NCBI GenBank assembly: GCA_947054085.1
Contig: CAMRVD010000005.1
Location: 1 to 43,047 of the forward strand
DNA: 43,047 nucleotides
DNA from: an uncultured Clostridia bacterium
GTDB lineage: Bacteria > Bacillota > Clostridia > Christensenellales > UBA1242
Reading direction: 5' to 3'
Shown: positions 7,886-17,780 of the stretch, one piece after another
Position numbering within the stretch: the stretch's first letter is position 1
How the letters are laid out: each line of letters starts with the position of its first letter
Made by a program: the position numbers and the translations under genes
The notes under the pieces: generated by a model
Seen by the model: only the letters and a program-made list of their open reading frames with translations
Told to the model about the DNA's origin: nothing
Databases searched by the model: none

Positions 7886-8971
7886 ATGATTATACAAAGT
7901 GTCGAACTAAATAATTTTAGAAATTACACGGAAGAAAGGGTGGATTTTTGTGATGGCTTTAATCTTGTAAGCGGAACAAACGGTCAGGGAAAAACCAATC
8001 TTGCCGAAAGTATAGTATTTGCAAGCTTTGGTTTTAGCCCTAGATCGCATCAGGCCAGCGAACTTATAAAAGATGGCTGTACAAAATCTAAAGTCAAAAT
8101 AGATATAAAAAAAAGCTATGGCGTGCAATCTATAGAATATATCATAGACGACCAAAAACAATTTTTTATAAATAAAAACCCAATAAAAAAACAATCCGAT
8201 CTATTTGGCACACTTGTAAGCGTGTATTTTTCGCCAAAGGAACTGGAAATTGTTTCGGGTGGGCCACAGGAACGCCGAGATTTTATGGATAACGATATAT
8301 CGCAGTTATCTGGTAATTATTACAACTTAGTGCAACGTTACAACAAAGTTCTTAGTCAGCGTAACAAACTTTTAAAAGGCGACCATAAACAGGTAATAGA
8401 TCAAATTGATATTTGGAACGAGCAACTAGCGAGCCTTGCTGCACCGATTATAAGAACCCGAAAAAATTTTATAAACAAATTAGTATTCCCGGCAAATGAT
8501 GCTATCAAATACATAAGTAAACAAACCGAAGAAATTAATCTTGAATATCTAAGTGTAAAGGGAGAAACAACCGAAGAAATAAAAATAAATATACTAAAGG
8601 CACTAAACGATAATTTGTCTAAAGATATGGAACTGGGTTATACAACGATAGGCCCGCACCGTGACGATATAAAAATAGATCTAAATGGTAAAGACTGCAA
8701 AATTTATGCCAGTCAAGGTCAAAAAAGAAGTATTGTTTTGGCATTAAAAGTGGCGGAATTAAAAGTATTTACACAATCACTGGGCGAAAAACCAATTTTA
8801 GTATTAGACGACGTGTTTAGCGAACTAGACAGTTCTCGGCAAAAAAAGTTATATGAGGCACTATCTGGCTATCAAGTAATAATGACGGGTACAACCTTTA
8901 AATTTAAACCGCAAAAAGACGAAAATGCAAATTATAAGCAAATTAAAATAAAAAATGGTAAAATTTGCTAA
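7886..8971 (+). CDS. recF: DNA repair/replication protein RecF
   Basis: 361 residues. Walker A GTNGQGKT at 30-37, the RecF motif SGGPQERRDFMD near 130, the ABC-type signature SQGQKRS and Walker B LVLDDVFSELD near the C-terminus identify RecF, the SMC-like ATPase that loads RecA at gaps with RecO and RecR. The N-terminal MIIQSVELNNFRNY is typical. The promoter -10 ends 6 nt before the ATG, so translation from a leaderless mRNA is predicted. It normally follows dnaN on the same strand; here it is divergent from dnaA, and no S4-domain gene (yaaA/rlbA type) precedes it. Confidence 0.95.
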   Translation: MIIQSVELNNFRNYTEERVDFCDGFNLVSGTNGQGKTNLAESIVFASFGFSPRSHQASELIKDGCTKSKVKIDIKKSYGVQSIEYIIDDQKQFFINKNPIKKQSDLFGTLVSVYFSPKELEIVSGGPQERRDFMDNDISQLSGNYYNLVQRYNKVLSQRNKLLKGDHKQVIDQIDIWNEQLASLAAPIIRTRKNFINKLVFPANDAIKYISKQTEEINLEYLSVKGETTEEIKINILKALNDNLSKDMELGYTTIGPHRDDIKIDLNGKDCKIYASQGQKRSIVLALKVAELKVFTQSLGEKPILVLDDVFSELDSSRQKKLYEALSGYQVIMTGTTFKFKPQKDENANYKQIKIKNGKIC

Positions 8972-8999
8972 CTTTTAAGTAAAAAATAAAACAAAAATG

Positions 9000-9022
9000 A
9001 CTTGTCTATTGACAAGTTTTTT
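9000..9022 (+). terminator. recF terminator, sharing bases with the next promoter
   Basis: ACTTGTC / GACAAGT hairpin (9000-9017, loop TATT) followed by a T run. The 3' arm contains the TTGACA -35 box of the following promoter. Confidence 0.8.
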
Positions 9023-9036
9023 ACTTATGATAAAAT
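9009..9036 (+). promoter_or_regulatory. Promoter of the unknown gene at 9043, predicted leaderless
   Basis: TTGACA (9009-9014), 16-nt spacer, TAAAAT (9031-9036), then 6 nt to the ATG at 9043. No ribosome site. Confidence 0.7.
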
Positions 9037-9042
9037 ATTGAT

Positions 9043-10278
9043 ATGAAAAAGTACACAATAACAGGATTTTTTAATGTCTTTACATCATTTTTAGAAGATT
9101 TAGAGGAACGCGGAATAAAACAAGATGATGTTTTAAAATTGTATGGCGGCAAAGACGGAGCAATAACACTAATTGATAACGGCTTAAATGTGGTAGGTTA
9201 TACTTTAAGCGGTAGCAAAAGGTTAGTGATAAATGGTCGTAAGGTGGCTGACGGTCAATTTCAGTTATACATCTGCTCGGTAGCTGGTAATATCTATACT
9301 TTGTCTGTAGATTCAACGCGTGAGGGTGTAAATTGTGCGGTTTATTTTTGTAAGTATAATAAGGATGATTTTGATGAACTTATATGCTGTACGGCAAGTG
9401 TTAAATTAAAGCAAGAAGAGGTGGACAACCAGCAGATAGATAAAATATATAAAAATTATCTAAAGTTGCAAACTCAAGTGTCAAAAGTATATAAATTGCA
9501 TGTAGAGGGAGCTCTTTCTAGCGAATACTTTATCTTACAAGATTATGGAAGTTTTACCGATAGCTTAGAAGAGGGCGACCTTTTTGATAATAAAGATGCA
9601 GAATTTATACCTATCTATAATATTTGCTGCGAGTGCTTAGATAAATTAGATAATTATGCAGATACATTAAACTTAAAAGTAGGTGAAAGTTTTACTGTCC
9701 CAAGCGGATTAATAAAAAATTTTGCAAAAGATGCGATAGAAAAACGAAATTTAAAGCTTTCGCAATTAGAAAAGCAAGAAATTATAAATTTAGTGGATCA
9801 AATTTTTGAGCAAGATGATATACAAAGTGACAGTATAACGCTTGGAACTGCTAAGGTAATTATGCAATGCCCACTATTAGAGGAACGGTCAACTGTAAGT
9901 ATAGATAGCTTAATTGCTAATTGCATTTACTTTAATATAGACGACATTTCCGAAGTTAATTATGTTATAAACGCATTTAGTATTTGCGAGGGTAGTAATG
10001 CTGATGAAATTATAACAAACAGTCTAAAAAATCAGTTTGAAGACTATCAAATATCAGTATTTATAGATTGTTACGAGGTTATTACGCAATATTTAAACCA
10101 TATTAATTGCAACGACTATCAAGGTTTTTTACAAGATATTAAGTTTTTGGTAGAGGCTAATTTTATTCAGGAAGCAGAAGATAATTTTAACAATCAAATT
10201 AAGGTAAAAGCAGAAAACGATAATCTAACAAACGAAGAAATAGAGTTAATCGAATACCAAAGTGAATTTATAAGCTAA
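9043..10278 (+). CDS. Unknown protein between recF and gyrB
   Basis: 411 residues, family not recognised. No signal peptide or membrane helix, so probably cytosolic and overall acidic. The first 110 residues look beta-rich (GSKRLVINGRKVADGQFQLY, then GNIYTLSVDSTREG), with a charged middle segment and an Asp/Glu/Asn-rich helical C-terminal half (about 230-411) containing FINLVDQIFEQDD-like and NYVINAF-like hydrophobic blocks. It has its own promoter with the -10 box 6 nt before the ATG and its own terminator at 10343. Its place in the replication cluster (recF - this gene - gyrB) is unusual, since the standard Firmicute order has no such gene. A replication or repair role is only a guess from position. 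Confidence 0.75.
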   Translation: MKKYTITGFFNVFTSFLEDLEERGIKQDDVLKLYGGKDGAITLIDNGLNVVGYTLSGSKRLVINGRKVADGQFQLYICSVAGNIYTLSVDSTREGVNCAVYFCKYNKDDFDELICCTASVKLKQEEVDNQQIDKIYKNYLKLQTQVSKVYKLHVEGALSSEYFILQDYGSFTDSLEEGDLFDNKDAEFIPIYNICCECLDKLDNYADTLNLKVGESFTVPSGLIKNFAKDAIEKRNLKLSQLEKQEIINLVDQIFEQDDIQSDSITLGTAKVIMQCPLLEERSTVSIDSLIANCIYFNIDDISEVNYVINAFSICEGSNADEIITNSLKNQFEDYQISVFIDCYEVITQYLNHINCNDYQGFLQDIKFLVEANFIQEAEDNFNNQIKVKAENDNLTNEEIELIEYQSEFIS

Positions 10279-10342
10279 TTTAAAACGATTATAAAGACAA
10301 TTTGGTTTGGGTGAGTATTTAAAAAAAATAAAGTTTAAAATT

Positions 10343-10365
10343 CCACTAGTTTTAGTGGTTTTTTT
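10343..10365 (+). terminator. Terminator upstream of the gyrB control region
   Basis: CCACTA / TAGTGG stem (10343-10348 with 10353-10358) followed by a run of seven T. Confidence 0.85.
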
Positions 10366-10440
10366 ATTCGGTTTATTACGTAACTTTAATAGCTCAATTG
10401 TTTTAATTTAAAAAAGTATGCTACAGAGCATAATCTGCCT

Positions 10441-10466
10441 CGCGTGCACGCGTGCACGCGTATATA
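10441..10466. repeat. GC-rich perfect palindrome with alternating purine-pyrimidine tract
   Basis: CGCGTGCACGCGTGCACGCG (10441-10460) equals its own reverse complement, and strict pyrimidine-purine alternation continues to 10466 (tatata). It contains 2.5 copies of CGCGTGCA. It lies about 40 bp upstream of the gyrB -35 box in otherwise AT-rich DNA. A dimeric-protein operator, a cruciform or a Z-DNA-forming supercoil sensor are possible roles; none is shown. Confidence 0.8.
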
Positions 10467-10506
10467 GTATATATATAATTAAAATATAAATATTATCAAT
10501 ATTTGT

Positions 10507-10535
10507 TTGCCTTAATGGCGAGTTTTTGATATAAT
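10507..10535 (+). promoter_or_regulatory. gyrB promoter and structured leader
   Basis: TTGCCT (10507-10512), 17-nt spacer, TATAAT (10530-10535). The leader of about 65 nt holds two small hairpins: TGCCA/TGGCA near 10546-10560 and TTTGCCC/GGGTAAA (one G-T pair) near 10562-10581. AAAGGTGA follows before the ATG. Confidence 0.75.
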
Positions 10536-10601
10536 CTATATTAGATGCCAAGGATATGGCAATTTGCCCGTGTAGGGGTAAAATAACTCGCAAAAAGGTG
10601 A

Positions 10602-12536
<1,935 letters not shown>

Positions 12537-12546
12537 GAGGAAAGAC

Positions 12547-15072
12547 ATGGCAAAAAAACACGATTATTCTGCAGAGTACGAACAAATTGTAGACAATACA
12601 AAGTACGAAGAAAAAGAAATTCATGACGAAATGGCACATTCGTTTATGGCGTATGCAATGGCGGTAAATGTAAGCCGTGCTATCCCAGATGTTCGTGACG
12701 GACTTAAGCCTGTTCATCGTCGTATTCTTTATGGTATGAACGAGATTGGTTTAACTCATGACAAACCACACAAAAAATGTGCACGTATAGTTGGTGACGT
12801 ACTGGGTAAATACCACCCACATGGCGACAGCTCGGTATATGGTGCCTTGGTGCGTTTAGCACAGGATTTTAGCATTCGTTATACCTTGGTAGACGGTCAT
12901 GGTAACTTTGGTAGTGTGGACGGCGATCCACCAGCAGCATACAGATATACCGAAGCAAGAATGAGCAAAATCGCAGACGAACTTTTGCGAGATATCGACA
13001 AAGACACTGTAGATTTTAGCCCTAACTTTGACGGCGACTACAACGAACCCGATGTACTTCCTAGCCGTTTTCCTAACTTGCTTGTAAATGGTTCGGACGG
13101 TATTGCGGTTGGTATGGCAACAAATATACCACCACATAACTTAAAAGAAGTTACAAATGCAATAGTTGCTCAAATTAAAAATCCAGATATAGATGTAGAA
13201 GAATTGCTTACATATATTCCGGGTCCCGATTATCCAACTGGCGGTATAGTATTGGGTAAGCAAGGTTTAAAAAATGCTTATGTTACTGGTAAGGGCAATG
13301 TTGTTGTTCGCGCTAAAACTCATATAGAAGAGCACGGCGAAAGGGAAAGAATTGTTGTAACCGAAATACCTTACCAAGTAAATAAAGCCGAACTTATTAA
13401 AAATATGGCAGACCTTGTTAAAAACAAACGCATAGAAGGTATTGCAGATATTAAAGAAGAGTCCGACCGTAAGGGTATGCGGCTTGTTATAGACATTAAG
13501 CAAGGCTTTCAGCCACAGATTGTATTAAATATGCTATTTAAGCATACTGCGCTTCAATCTTCGTATGGCATTAACTTTTTGGCACTTGCTGACGGTGTTC
13601 CAAAAATACTAAACCTAAAACAAATACTTGGATACTATATAGAGCACCAAAAAGAAATTATAATTAGGCGTACTAAGTTTGACCTAAACAAAGCAGAAGA
13701 ACGTGCGCATATTTTAGAGGGCTTAGTAACTGCTCTTGCAAATATAGACGAAGTTATCAAAATTATTAAAGCTTCAAAGGATCGTCAAGATGCAAGTGCA
13801 AAACTTCAAAGTGCATTTTTGCTTTCGGATAAGCAAGCGGGCGCAATACTTGATATGAGGCTTCAACGCTTAACCAACCTAGAAGTAGAAAAACTAAAAG
13901 AAGAACTAGAGGGTCTACGTAACTTAATAGTAGAACTAAGAGGAATTCTTGCTAGCGAAGACAAAGTTAAAGAAATTATTGTAAAAGAACTTACCGAAAT
14001 TGCCGAAAAATACGGCGACGACCGCAAGAGCGAAATTTCTGCCGACGTTAGCGATATAGATATAGAGGACTTAATAGAAAAACAAGATGTTGTTATATCT
14101 ATGACTCACTTTGGTTACATTAAACGCCTTCCTGTAGCCGAATATCGCACTCAGGCAAGGGGCGGCGTTGGTGCAACCGGGCACAAACCTAAGGAAGAAG
14201 ATTTTGTAGAGCGCATGTTTATAGTAAGCACGCACGACAACATAATGTTCTTTACAAACTTTGGTAAAGTGTACACCTTAAAGGGTTACGAAATTCCAGA
14301 AGGTCAAAAGACCGCTCGTGGCCGCGCTATGGTAAACCTACTTAACTTAGCCGAAGGCGAAAAGGTTACTACCATGCTGGCTCAAGACGCTATGGAAGAG
14401 GGATATCTTGTTATTGCAACTCGCGGCGGCATGATTAAAAAGACCGATGTTAAAGAGTACGTAAATATCCGCAAAAATGGTAAGATTGCAATTAGCTTAG
14501 CGGAGGGCGACGAACTTATATCGGTAGAATACACAACAGGCAATAGTGATATTATTGTTGCATCTAACGAGGGCAAAGTTATTCGCTTTAGCGAGCAAGA
14601 TTGCCGTCCACTATCTCGTGATACCATGGGTGTTCGCGCTATGGATTTAGCAGATGACGACTATCTTGTAGATATGCTGGTACTAAAACCAGAAACTTAT
14701 ATACTAACCGTTACCGACAAAGGCTACGGAAAACTATCTCCACAAGACGAGTATCGCTGCCAAAGCCGTCGTGGTAAGGGTGTAAAAGCGGGCGTGTTTA
14801 ACGCAAAAACTGGTAGACTAGTTGGCTTAAAACAAGTAACGACCGAAGAAGACGTAATGTTAATTTCTAACAACGGCATAATTTTGCGTACACCGGCAAG
14901 TAGCATAAGCGTTATTGGTCGCGATACACTGGGCGTAAAAATTATGAAACTTCGCGAAGACGACAAAGTAGTTTGCCTTGCAGTTGCAGACAAAGTTGCC
15001 GAAGATACAACAGAAGATAGCGAAGAGGGCGAGGCTATAGTTGTAGACGAAACCCTTTCTAGCGAGCAATAA
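12547..15072 (+). CDS. gyrA: DNA gyrase subunit A
   Basis: 841 residues. The N-terminal [19 protein letters not shown], the catalytic Tyr134 in [10 protein letters not shown] and the quinolone region [10 protein letters not shown] (90-99) mark the breakage-reunion domain. A GyrA-box-like QSRRGKG (739-745) in the beta-pinwheel domain separates it from ParC. The acidic tail (last 25 residues) is typical. Residue 99, which aligns with E. coli Asp87, is Gly. AGGAGG lies 7 nt before the ATG and the gene is coupled to gyrB. Confidence 0.97.
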   Translation: MAKKHDYSAEYEQIVDNTKYEEKEIHDEMAHSFMAYAMAVNVSRAIPDVRDGLKPVHRRILYGMNEIGLTHDKPHKKCARIVGDVLGKYHPHGDSSVYGALVRLAQDFSIRYTLVDGHGNFGSVDGDPPAAYRYTEARMSKIADELLRDIDKDTVDFSPNFDGDYNEPDVLPSRFPNLLVNGSDGIAVGMATNIPPHNLKEVTNAIVAQIKNPDIDVEELLTYIPGPDYPTGGIVLGKQGLKNAYVTGKGNVVVRAKTHIEEHGERERIVVTEIPYQVNKAELIKNMADLVKNKRIEGIADIKEESDRKGMRLVIDIKQGFQPQIVLNMLFKHTALQSSYGINFLALADGVPKILNLKQILGYYIEHQKEIIIRRTKFDLNKAEERAHILEGLVTALANIDEVIKIIKASKDRQDASAKLQSAFLLSDKQAGAILDMRLQRLTNLEVEKLKEELEGLRNLIVELRGILASEDKVKEIIVKELTEIAEKYGDDRKSEISADVSDIDIEDLIEKQDVVISMTHFGYIKRLPVAEYRTQARGGVGATGHKPKEEDFVERMFIVSTHDNIMFFTNFGKVYTLKGYEIPEGQKTARGRAMVNLLNLAEGEKVTTMLAQDAMEEGYLVIATRGGMIKKTDVKEYVNIRKNGKIAISLAEGDELISVEYTTGNSDIIVASNEGKVIRFSEQDCRPLSRDTMGVRAMDLADDDYLVDMLVLKPETYILTVTDKGYGKLSPQDEYRCQSRRGKGVKAGVFNAKTGRLVGLKQVTTEEDVMLISNNGIILRTPASSISVIGRDTLGVKIMKLREDDKVVCLAVADKVAEDTTEDSEEGEAIVVDETLSSEQ

Positions 15073-15101
15073 TTAGCGCAATCTATCGTTTACTTGCACG
15101 C

Positions 15102-15170
15102 TTTTGCACTTACTCATTTACGCTTAAGTAAAATCGCAGCGCAAAAACATGCAGAGCACTCATCTTGCAT
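15102..15170 (+). repeat. Structured repeat, copy D (diverged)
   Basis: Outer stem TTTTGC/GCAAAA (15102-15107 with 15141-15146), conserved interior with TCATTTACG and inner stem TTTAC/GTAAA (15117-15121 with 15128-15132), then the right block GAGCACTCATCTTGCAT (15154-15170). Same layout as the copies at 27.45, 27.57 and 31.83 kb, with a third outer-stem sequence. Confidence 0.65.
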
Positions 15171-15344
15171 CAATTCTTGCCGCTAGAAGCAAGAATCAAA
15201 TAGCCGTTTTAATATATCTCACTAGCAATAATTAACAGGTTCTATTAATTTTTGCGATCTTATACTAGATTGTTTGTAAACATAATAATCTTAAAGTAAT
15301 TAAATATACAAATAACAAAGTAATTTAAAATAAATAACAAAAAG

Positions 15345-15368
15345 TCCACCAAAATTGGTGGATTTTTA
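15345..15368 (+). terminator. Terminator downstream of gyrA
   Basis: TCCACCAA / TTGGTGGA hairpin followed by TTTTTAATTT. Confidence 0.75.
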
Positions 15369-15430
15369 ATTTAAAATCAATAATTTTTATATATATGTAT
15401 AAAACAAACGATTTTGCACATTCTAGTATT

Positions 15431-15492
15431 ACAAACAAAAAATCTATAACTTACTTTTGTTTGTAAAGGTGAGGGGAGGCCCTCACTTTTTT
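15431..15492 (+). ncRNA. Candidate small structured RNA or leader: two tandem hairpins
   Basis: ACAAACAAAA / TTTTGTTTGT (10-bp perfect stem, 15431-15440 with 15455-15464) is followed 4 nt later by GTGAGGG / CCCTCAC (15469-15486) and a T run. The second hairpin is a clear terminator. The first could form an antiterminator-type or RNA domain. No matching known riboswitch was recognised. Confidence 0.4.
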
Positions 15493-15709
15493 ATGAGTTT
15501 ATTAATTTTTTTTATTAATTTCCATGCCCTCTTTAAGGTTTTGAAGTTAGCTATCGCAAACAGGAAAATTTGCCGATTTACCATAAACAACCGATGCGGA
15601 AGTGGTAATTTGCTTATTGCAAATGCAACATGTTTTCAAAAATCAATAATAACACGAAAATAAATGTATATCAAGAATAAAAACATTTTTATAAGTGTAA
15701 TATTAAGGT

Positions 15710-15922
15710 ATGAACAGATTTGGTCAAAATTTAAAGGGGATTAGACAAAGCGTAGGATTAAGTCAATTTCAGTTAGCAAAGCTGCTCTCTACAACTCAGC
15801 AACGCATCAGCGAGTGGGAACAAGGACAAATAGAACCATCGCTAAGATACTTAATAAAACTAACAAAGGTTTTAGATGTATCGTTCGAAGAATTAACCGA
15901 CGGCGTTTTACAAGAAAACTAA
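15710..15922 (+). CDS. XRE/Cro-type helix-turn-helix regulator
   Basis: 70 residues made almost entirely of one HTH_3 domain: LKGIRQSVGLSQFQLAKLLS, then TTQQRISEWEQGQ (recognition helix) and PSLRYLIKLTKVLDVSFEEL. Such single-domain proteins bind DNA as dimers and often control adjacent mobile or toxin-antitoxin genes; no toxin partner is visible here. AAGG is too close to the ATG to be a good ribosome site, and a weak -10-like TAATAT ends 6 nt before the ATG. It stands alone between gyrA and a minus-strand operon; the target is unknown. Confidence 0.85.
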   Translation: MNRFGQNLKGIRQSVGLSQFQLAKLLSTTQQRISEWEQGQIEPSLRYLIKLTKVLDVSFEELTDGVLQEN

Positions 15923-16301
15923 GCCCTAAAAACACTAAAGAAAATATTTATAGCAAATTTTATTTTTTAACGAATAAATTACTTTTTTACTGCACATGCT
16001 ACTATCAGATAGAACTTACAAGCTCTATCAAGTATAAGCAAAAGATCAACTTGTCCACCAAAAATAAATAAGTAGGTCTTTTGTTTTTTTGTGTGCAAGA
16101 TTATTAATGCCTTAAAATACTTTATATACTTGTTGTTTGTATATAGTTAAAGTGCTACAAAAAAAACTACCAAATAGTTGGTAGTTTTATATTTTATCCT
16201 TAAAAGCCATAATTAGGTTACGATTTGTAGTTGATTTTCAATTATGCTAACTATCAATTATTTTTATAATTTCATTAAATATATAGTAATAAAATATGCT
16301 A
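15923..16301. other. AT-rich spacer
   Basis: No gene seen. It holds weak inverted repeats after the XRE gene (GATAGA/TCTATC near 16010; AAAAGA/TCTTTT around 16040-16083 with a T run, possible terminator) and the strong hairpin at 16163 that serves the minus-strand operon. Confidence 0.6.
16163..16188 (-). terminator. Terminator of the signal peptidase operon
   Basis: AAAACTACCAA / TTGGTAGTTTT perfect 11-bp stem with 4-nt loop; minus-strand read-out continues into a T run. Confidence 0.8.
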
Positions 16302-16880
16302 TTATCTTGTTTCGCCGTAAACGCCAAAGTCGTAGATTGTCCAAGCAAAGTCGTCAGATACTTGATCTTCTAGATCTAGCGTAATTTTAAATTCGTTGTT
16401 GGTTACTTGTTTTTGTACGTCAATTTTAAAAGTATAGCCCGAATTTGCAGACACTTTTCCCGATAAAACCATTTCTTGTTTATAACTGCCCTCGGGAAGA
16501 GTCGCGTCGTAGTCGCCGGCGTTTAGCCCAATAATTGTGCACCTAAGCTGGTTAAGGTCTAAACTTTTGTTTGCATAAAATGTAATGTAAATGCAGTCTA
16601 TGTACATGCCATAAAGCCAACTGGTTTCGCCGGTAAATTCTAAACTATTGCGTTTTTTTAGCGTAGCTAAGTCTACATTTTTACCAGTAAAGCTGCTAAG
16701 CTTAAGCTTTTCGGTATCTTTTAACCCACTGTTTTTAACAACCGTACTTAACACTTGCGTGTTAAAATATCTGTCCATTGTTATTTTGTCAAAACCGTTT
16801 TTAGTGCATCCATTAAATACAAAAAGTGCAAAAACTGCAACACAACTGCAACAAATTGCTAACATATGCTTAAATTTCAT
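16302..16880 (-). CDS. Lipoprotein of unknown function
   Basis: 192 residues from the ATG at 16880, which has GGAG about 8 nt upstream. A longer frame to 16928 would overlap the upstream gene and is rejected. A basic start, hydrophobic core (about 6-22) and FVFNGC end look like a lipobox, with the Cys as the predicted lipidated residue. The mature part is beta-rich, with a repeated pattern of hydrophobic strands (FKIDVQKQV, FKITLDLEDQ), and ends in WTIYDFGVYGETR. Not recognised as a family. It is second in an operon 20 nt behind a signal peptidase I gene, so the two may work on the same envelope process. Confidence 0.75.
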   Translation of the reverse strand: MKFKHMLAICCSCVAVFALFVFNGCTKNGFDKITMDRYFNTQVLSTVVKNSGLKDTEKLKLSSFTGKNVDLATLKKRNSLEFTGETSWLYGMYIDCIYITFYANKSLDLNQLRCTIIGLNAGDYDATLPEGSYKQEMVLSGKVSANSGYTFKIDVQKQVTNNEFKITLDLEDQVSDDFAWTIYDFGVYGETR

Positions 16881-16900
16881 AAAACTTCTCCTGTGGTAAA

Positions 16901-17725
16901 TTATTGCTTCTTCCAAATGGCTTTCCAAAAGGTAACAAACAAATTTTGTCCATATGGCACGTGTATAGAAACGCTGCCCATAATATCTTCGGCATTAACC
17001 GCTCCAAAATATCTGCTGTCGGTACTGTTGTTTCGGTTGTCGCCACACACAAAATACTCGTTATCTTTTAGGGTGTAGCTGTAACTAAATTCGCCTTCGC
17101 CAAATTCCTCTGTTGAGTTCTCTTTTATAGTGTTATATATCTCTATAATAAATTTATAGTCGCCATACCAGTTGTAGTTATTAGATAAATCGGTTCTAAA
17201 CTGCAAATAGCTAATTTCGTCTTTAATGTAGCTTTCGGTAAGAGGCTCGCCGTCTAAAAGCAAGGTATAGCTGTAAGTGTAAACAATTATCTGCTGAGTG
17301 TTAATAACTTGTCTGCCTGTTTTTGTTAGGTTAAAGGTAATCGTTTGGTTAGCTTTGGCTATAATTCTTTTAATAATTGGGTCGGATTGGTTATGCTCGT
17401 ACAAATAAGGTGCAGAATCTACCAAAACAATGTCCCCTATGTTATAGCTGCCATGTTTTTGGTAATAAACAAGGTCGCAATGCTTGTGGTCGGTTTCGCT
17501 GGTTACGCTACTATTTATGGTTGGCTGCATGCTTGTGCCCACAATATAAATCGGCTTAAAATGAATAGAAAAAACATAGGTAAAAATTAGAAACCCAAGC
17601 CCAAAAAGTATTAAAACATGCAAAAAATGACGCTCAAAAAAGTTTGGCGTATGCACTTTAATCATCTCTACATTGTCGCCGCTACTATTTTTGTTTGCAG
17701 GCTCGTGGCTTACATTTTGTTCCAT
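16901..17725 (-). CDS. lepB: Type I signal peptidase (S26)
   Basis: 274 residues. A single N-terminal membrane helix (about 34-54) is followed by the catalytic-serine box GTSMQPTI (Ser65), the lysine box IIKRIIA (Lys119) and GDNRNNSTDSRYFG (228-241). These are boxes B, D and E of S26 peptidases, which cleave signal peptides on the outer face of the membrane by a Ser/Lys dyad. The stretch of about 95 residues between Lys119 and the GDNR box is longer than in minimal Gram-positive enzymes. The promoter -10 (17733-17738) is 7 nt from the ATG with no ribosome site, so the mRNA is predicted leaderless. The downstream lipoprotein gene is co-transcribed. Confidence 0.9.
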   Translation of the reverse strand: MEQNVSHEPANKNSSGDNVEMIKVHTPNFFERHFLHVLILFGLGFLIFTYVFSIHFKPIYIVGTSMQPTINSSVTSETDHKHCDLVYYQKHGSYNIGDIVLVDSAPYLYEHNQSDPIIKRIIAKANQTITFNLTKTGRQVINTQQIIVYTYSYTLLLDGEPLTESYIKDEISYLQFRTDLSNNYNWYGDYKFIIEIYNTIKENSTEEFGEGEFSYSYTLKDNEYFVCGDNRNNSTDSRYFGAVNAEDIMGSVSIHVPYGQNLFVTFWKAIWKKQ

Positions 17726-17732
17726 CTACTGC

Positions 17733-17761
17733 ATTTTACCACATGCGTAAGTGCAAATCAA
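17733..17761 (-). promoter_or_regulatory. Promoter of the signal peptidase operon
   Basis: Minus strand TTGATT (17761-17756), 17-nt spacer, TAAAAT (17738-17733) with an extended TGG; 7 nt to the ATG. Confidence 0.7.
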
Positions 17762-17780
17762 GTATAAATTCAATTATAAA

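Larger units (their letters stand above)
15073..15709. other. Intergenic region with repeat, terminators and a two-hairpin element
   Basis: Holds a degenerate copy of the structured repeat (15102-15170), a terminator at 15345, a pair of tandem hairpins at 15431-15492 and AT-rich sequence. A 68-codon reading frame starting inside the hairpin (15457) has no ribosome site and is not called. Confidence 0.7.

Noticed and set aside
15457-15663. 68-codon ORF
   Set aside because: Begins at the base of the terminator hairpin, has no good ribosome site and no protein-like composition.
15814-16071. 85-codon ORF overlapping the XRE regulator
   Set aside because: Out-of-frame shadow of the HTH gene followed by AT-rich sequence.
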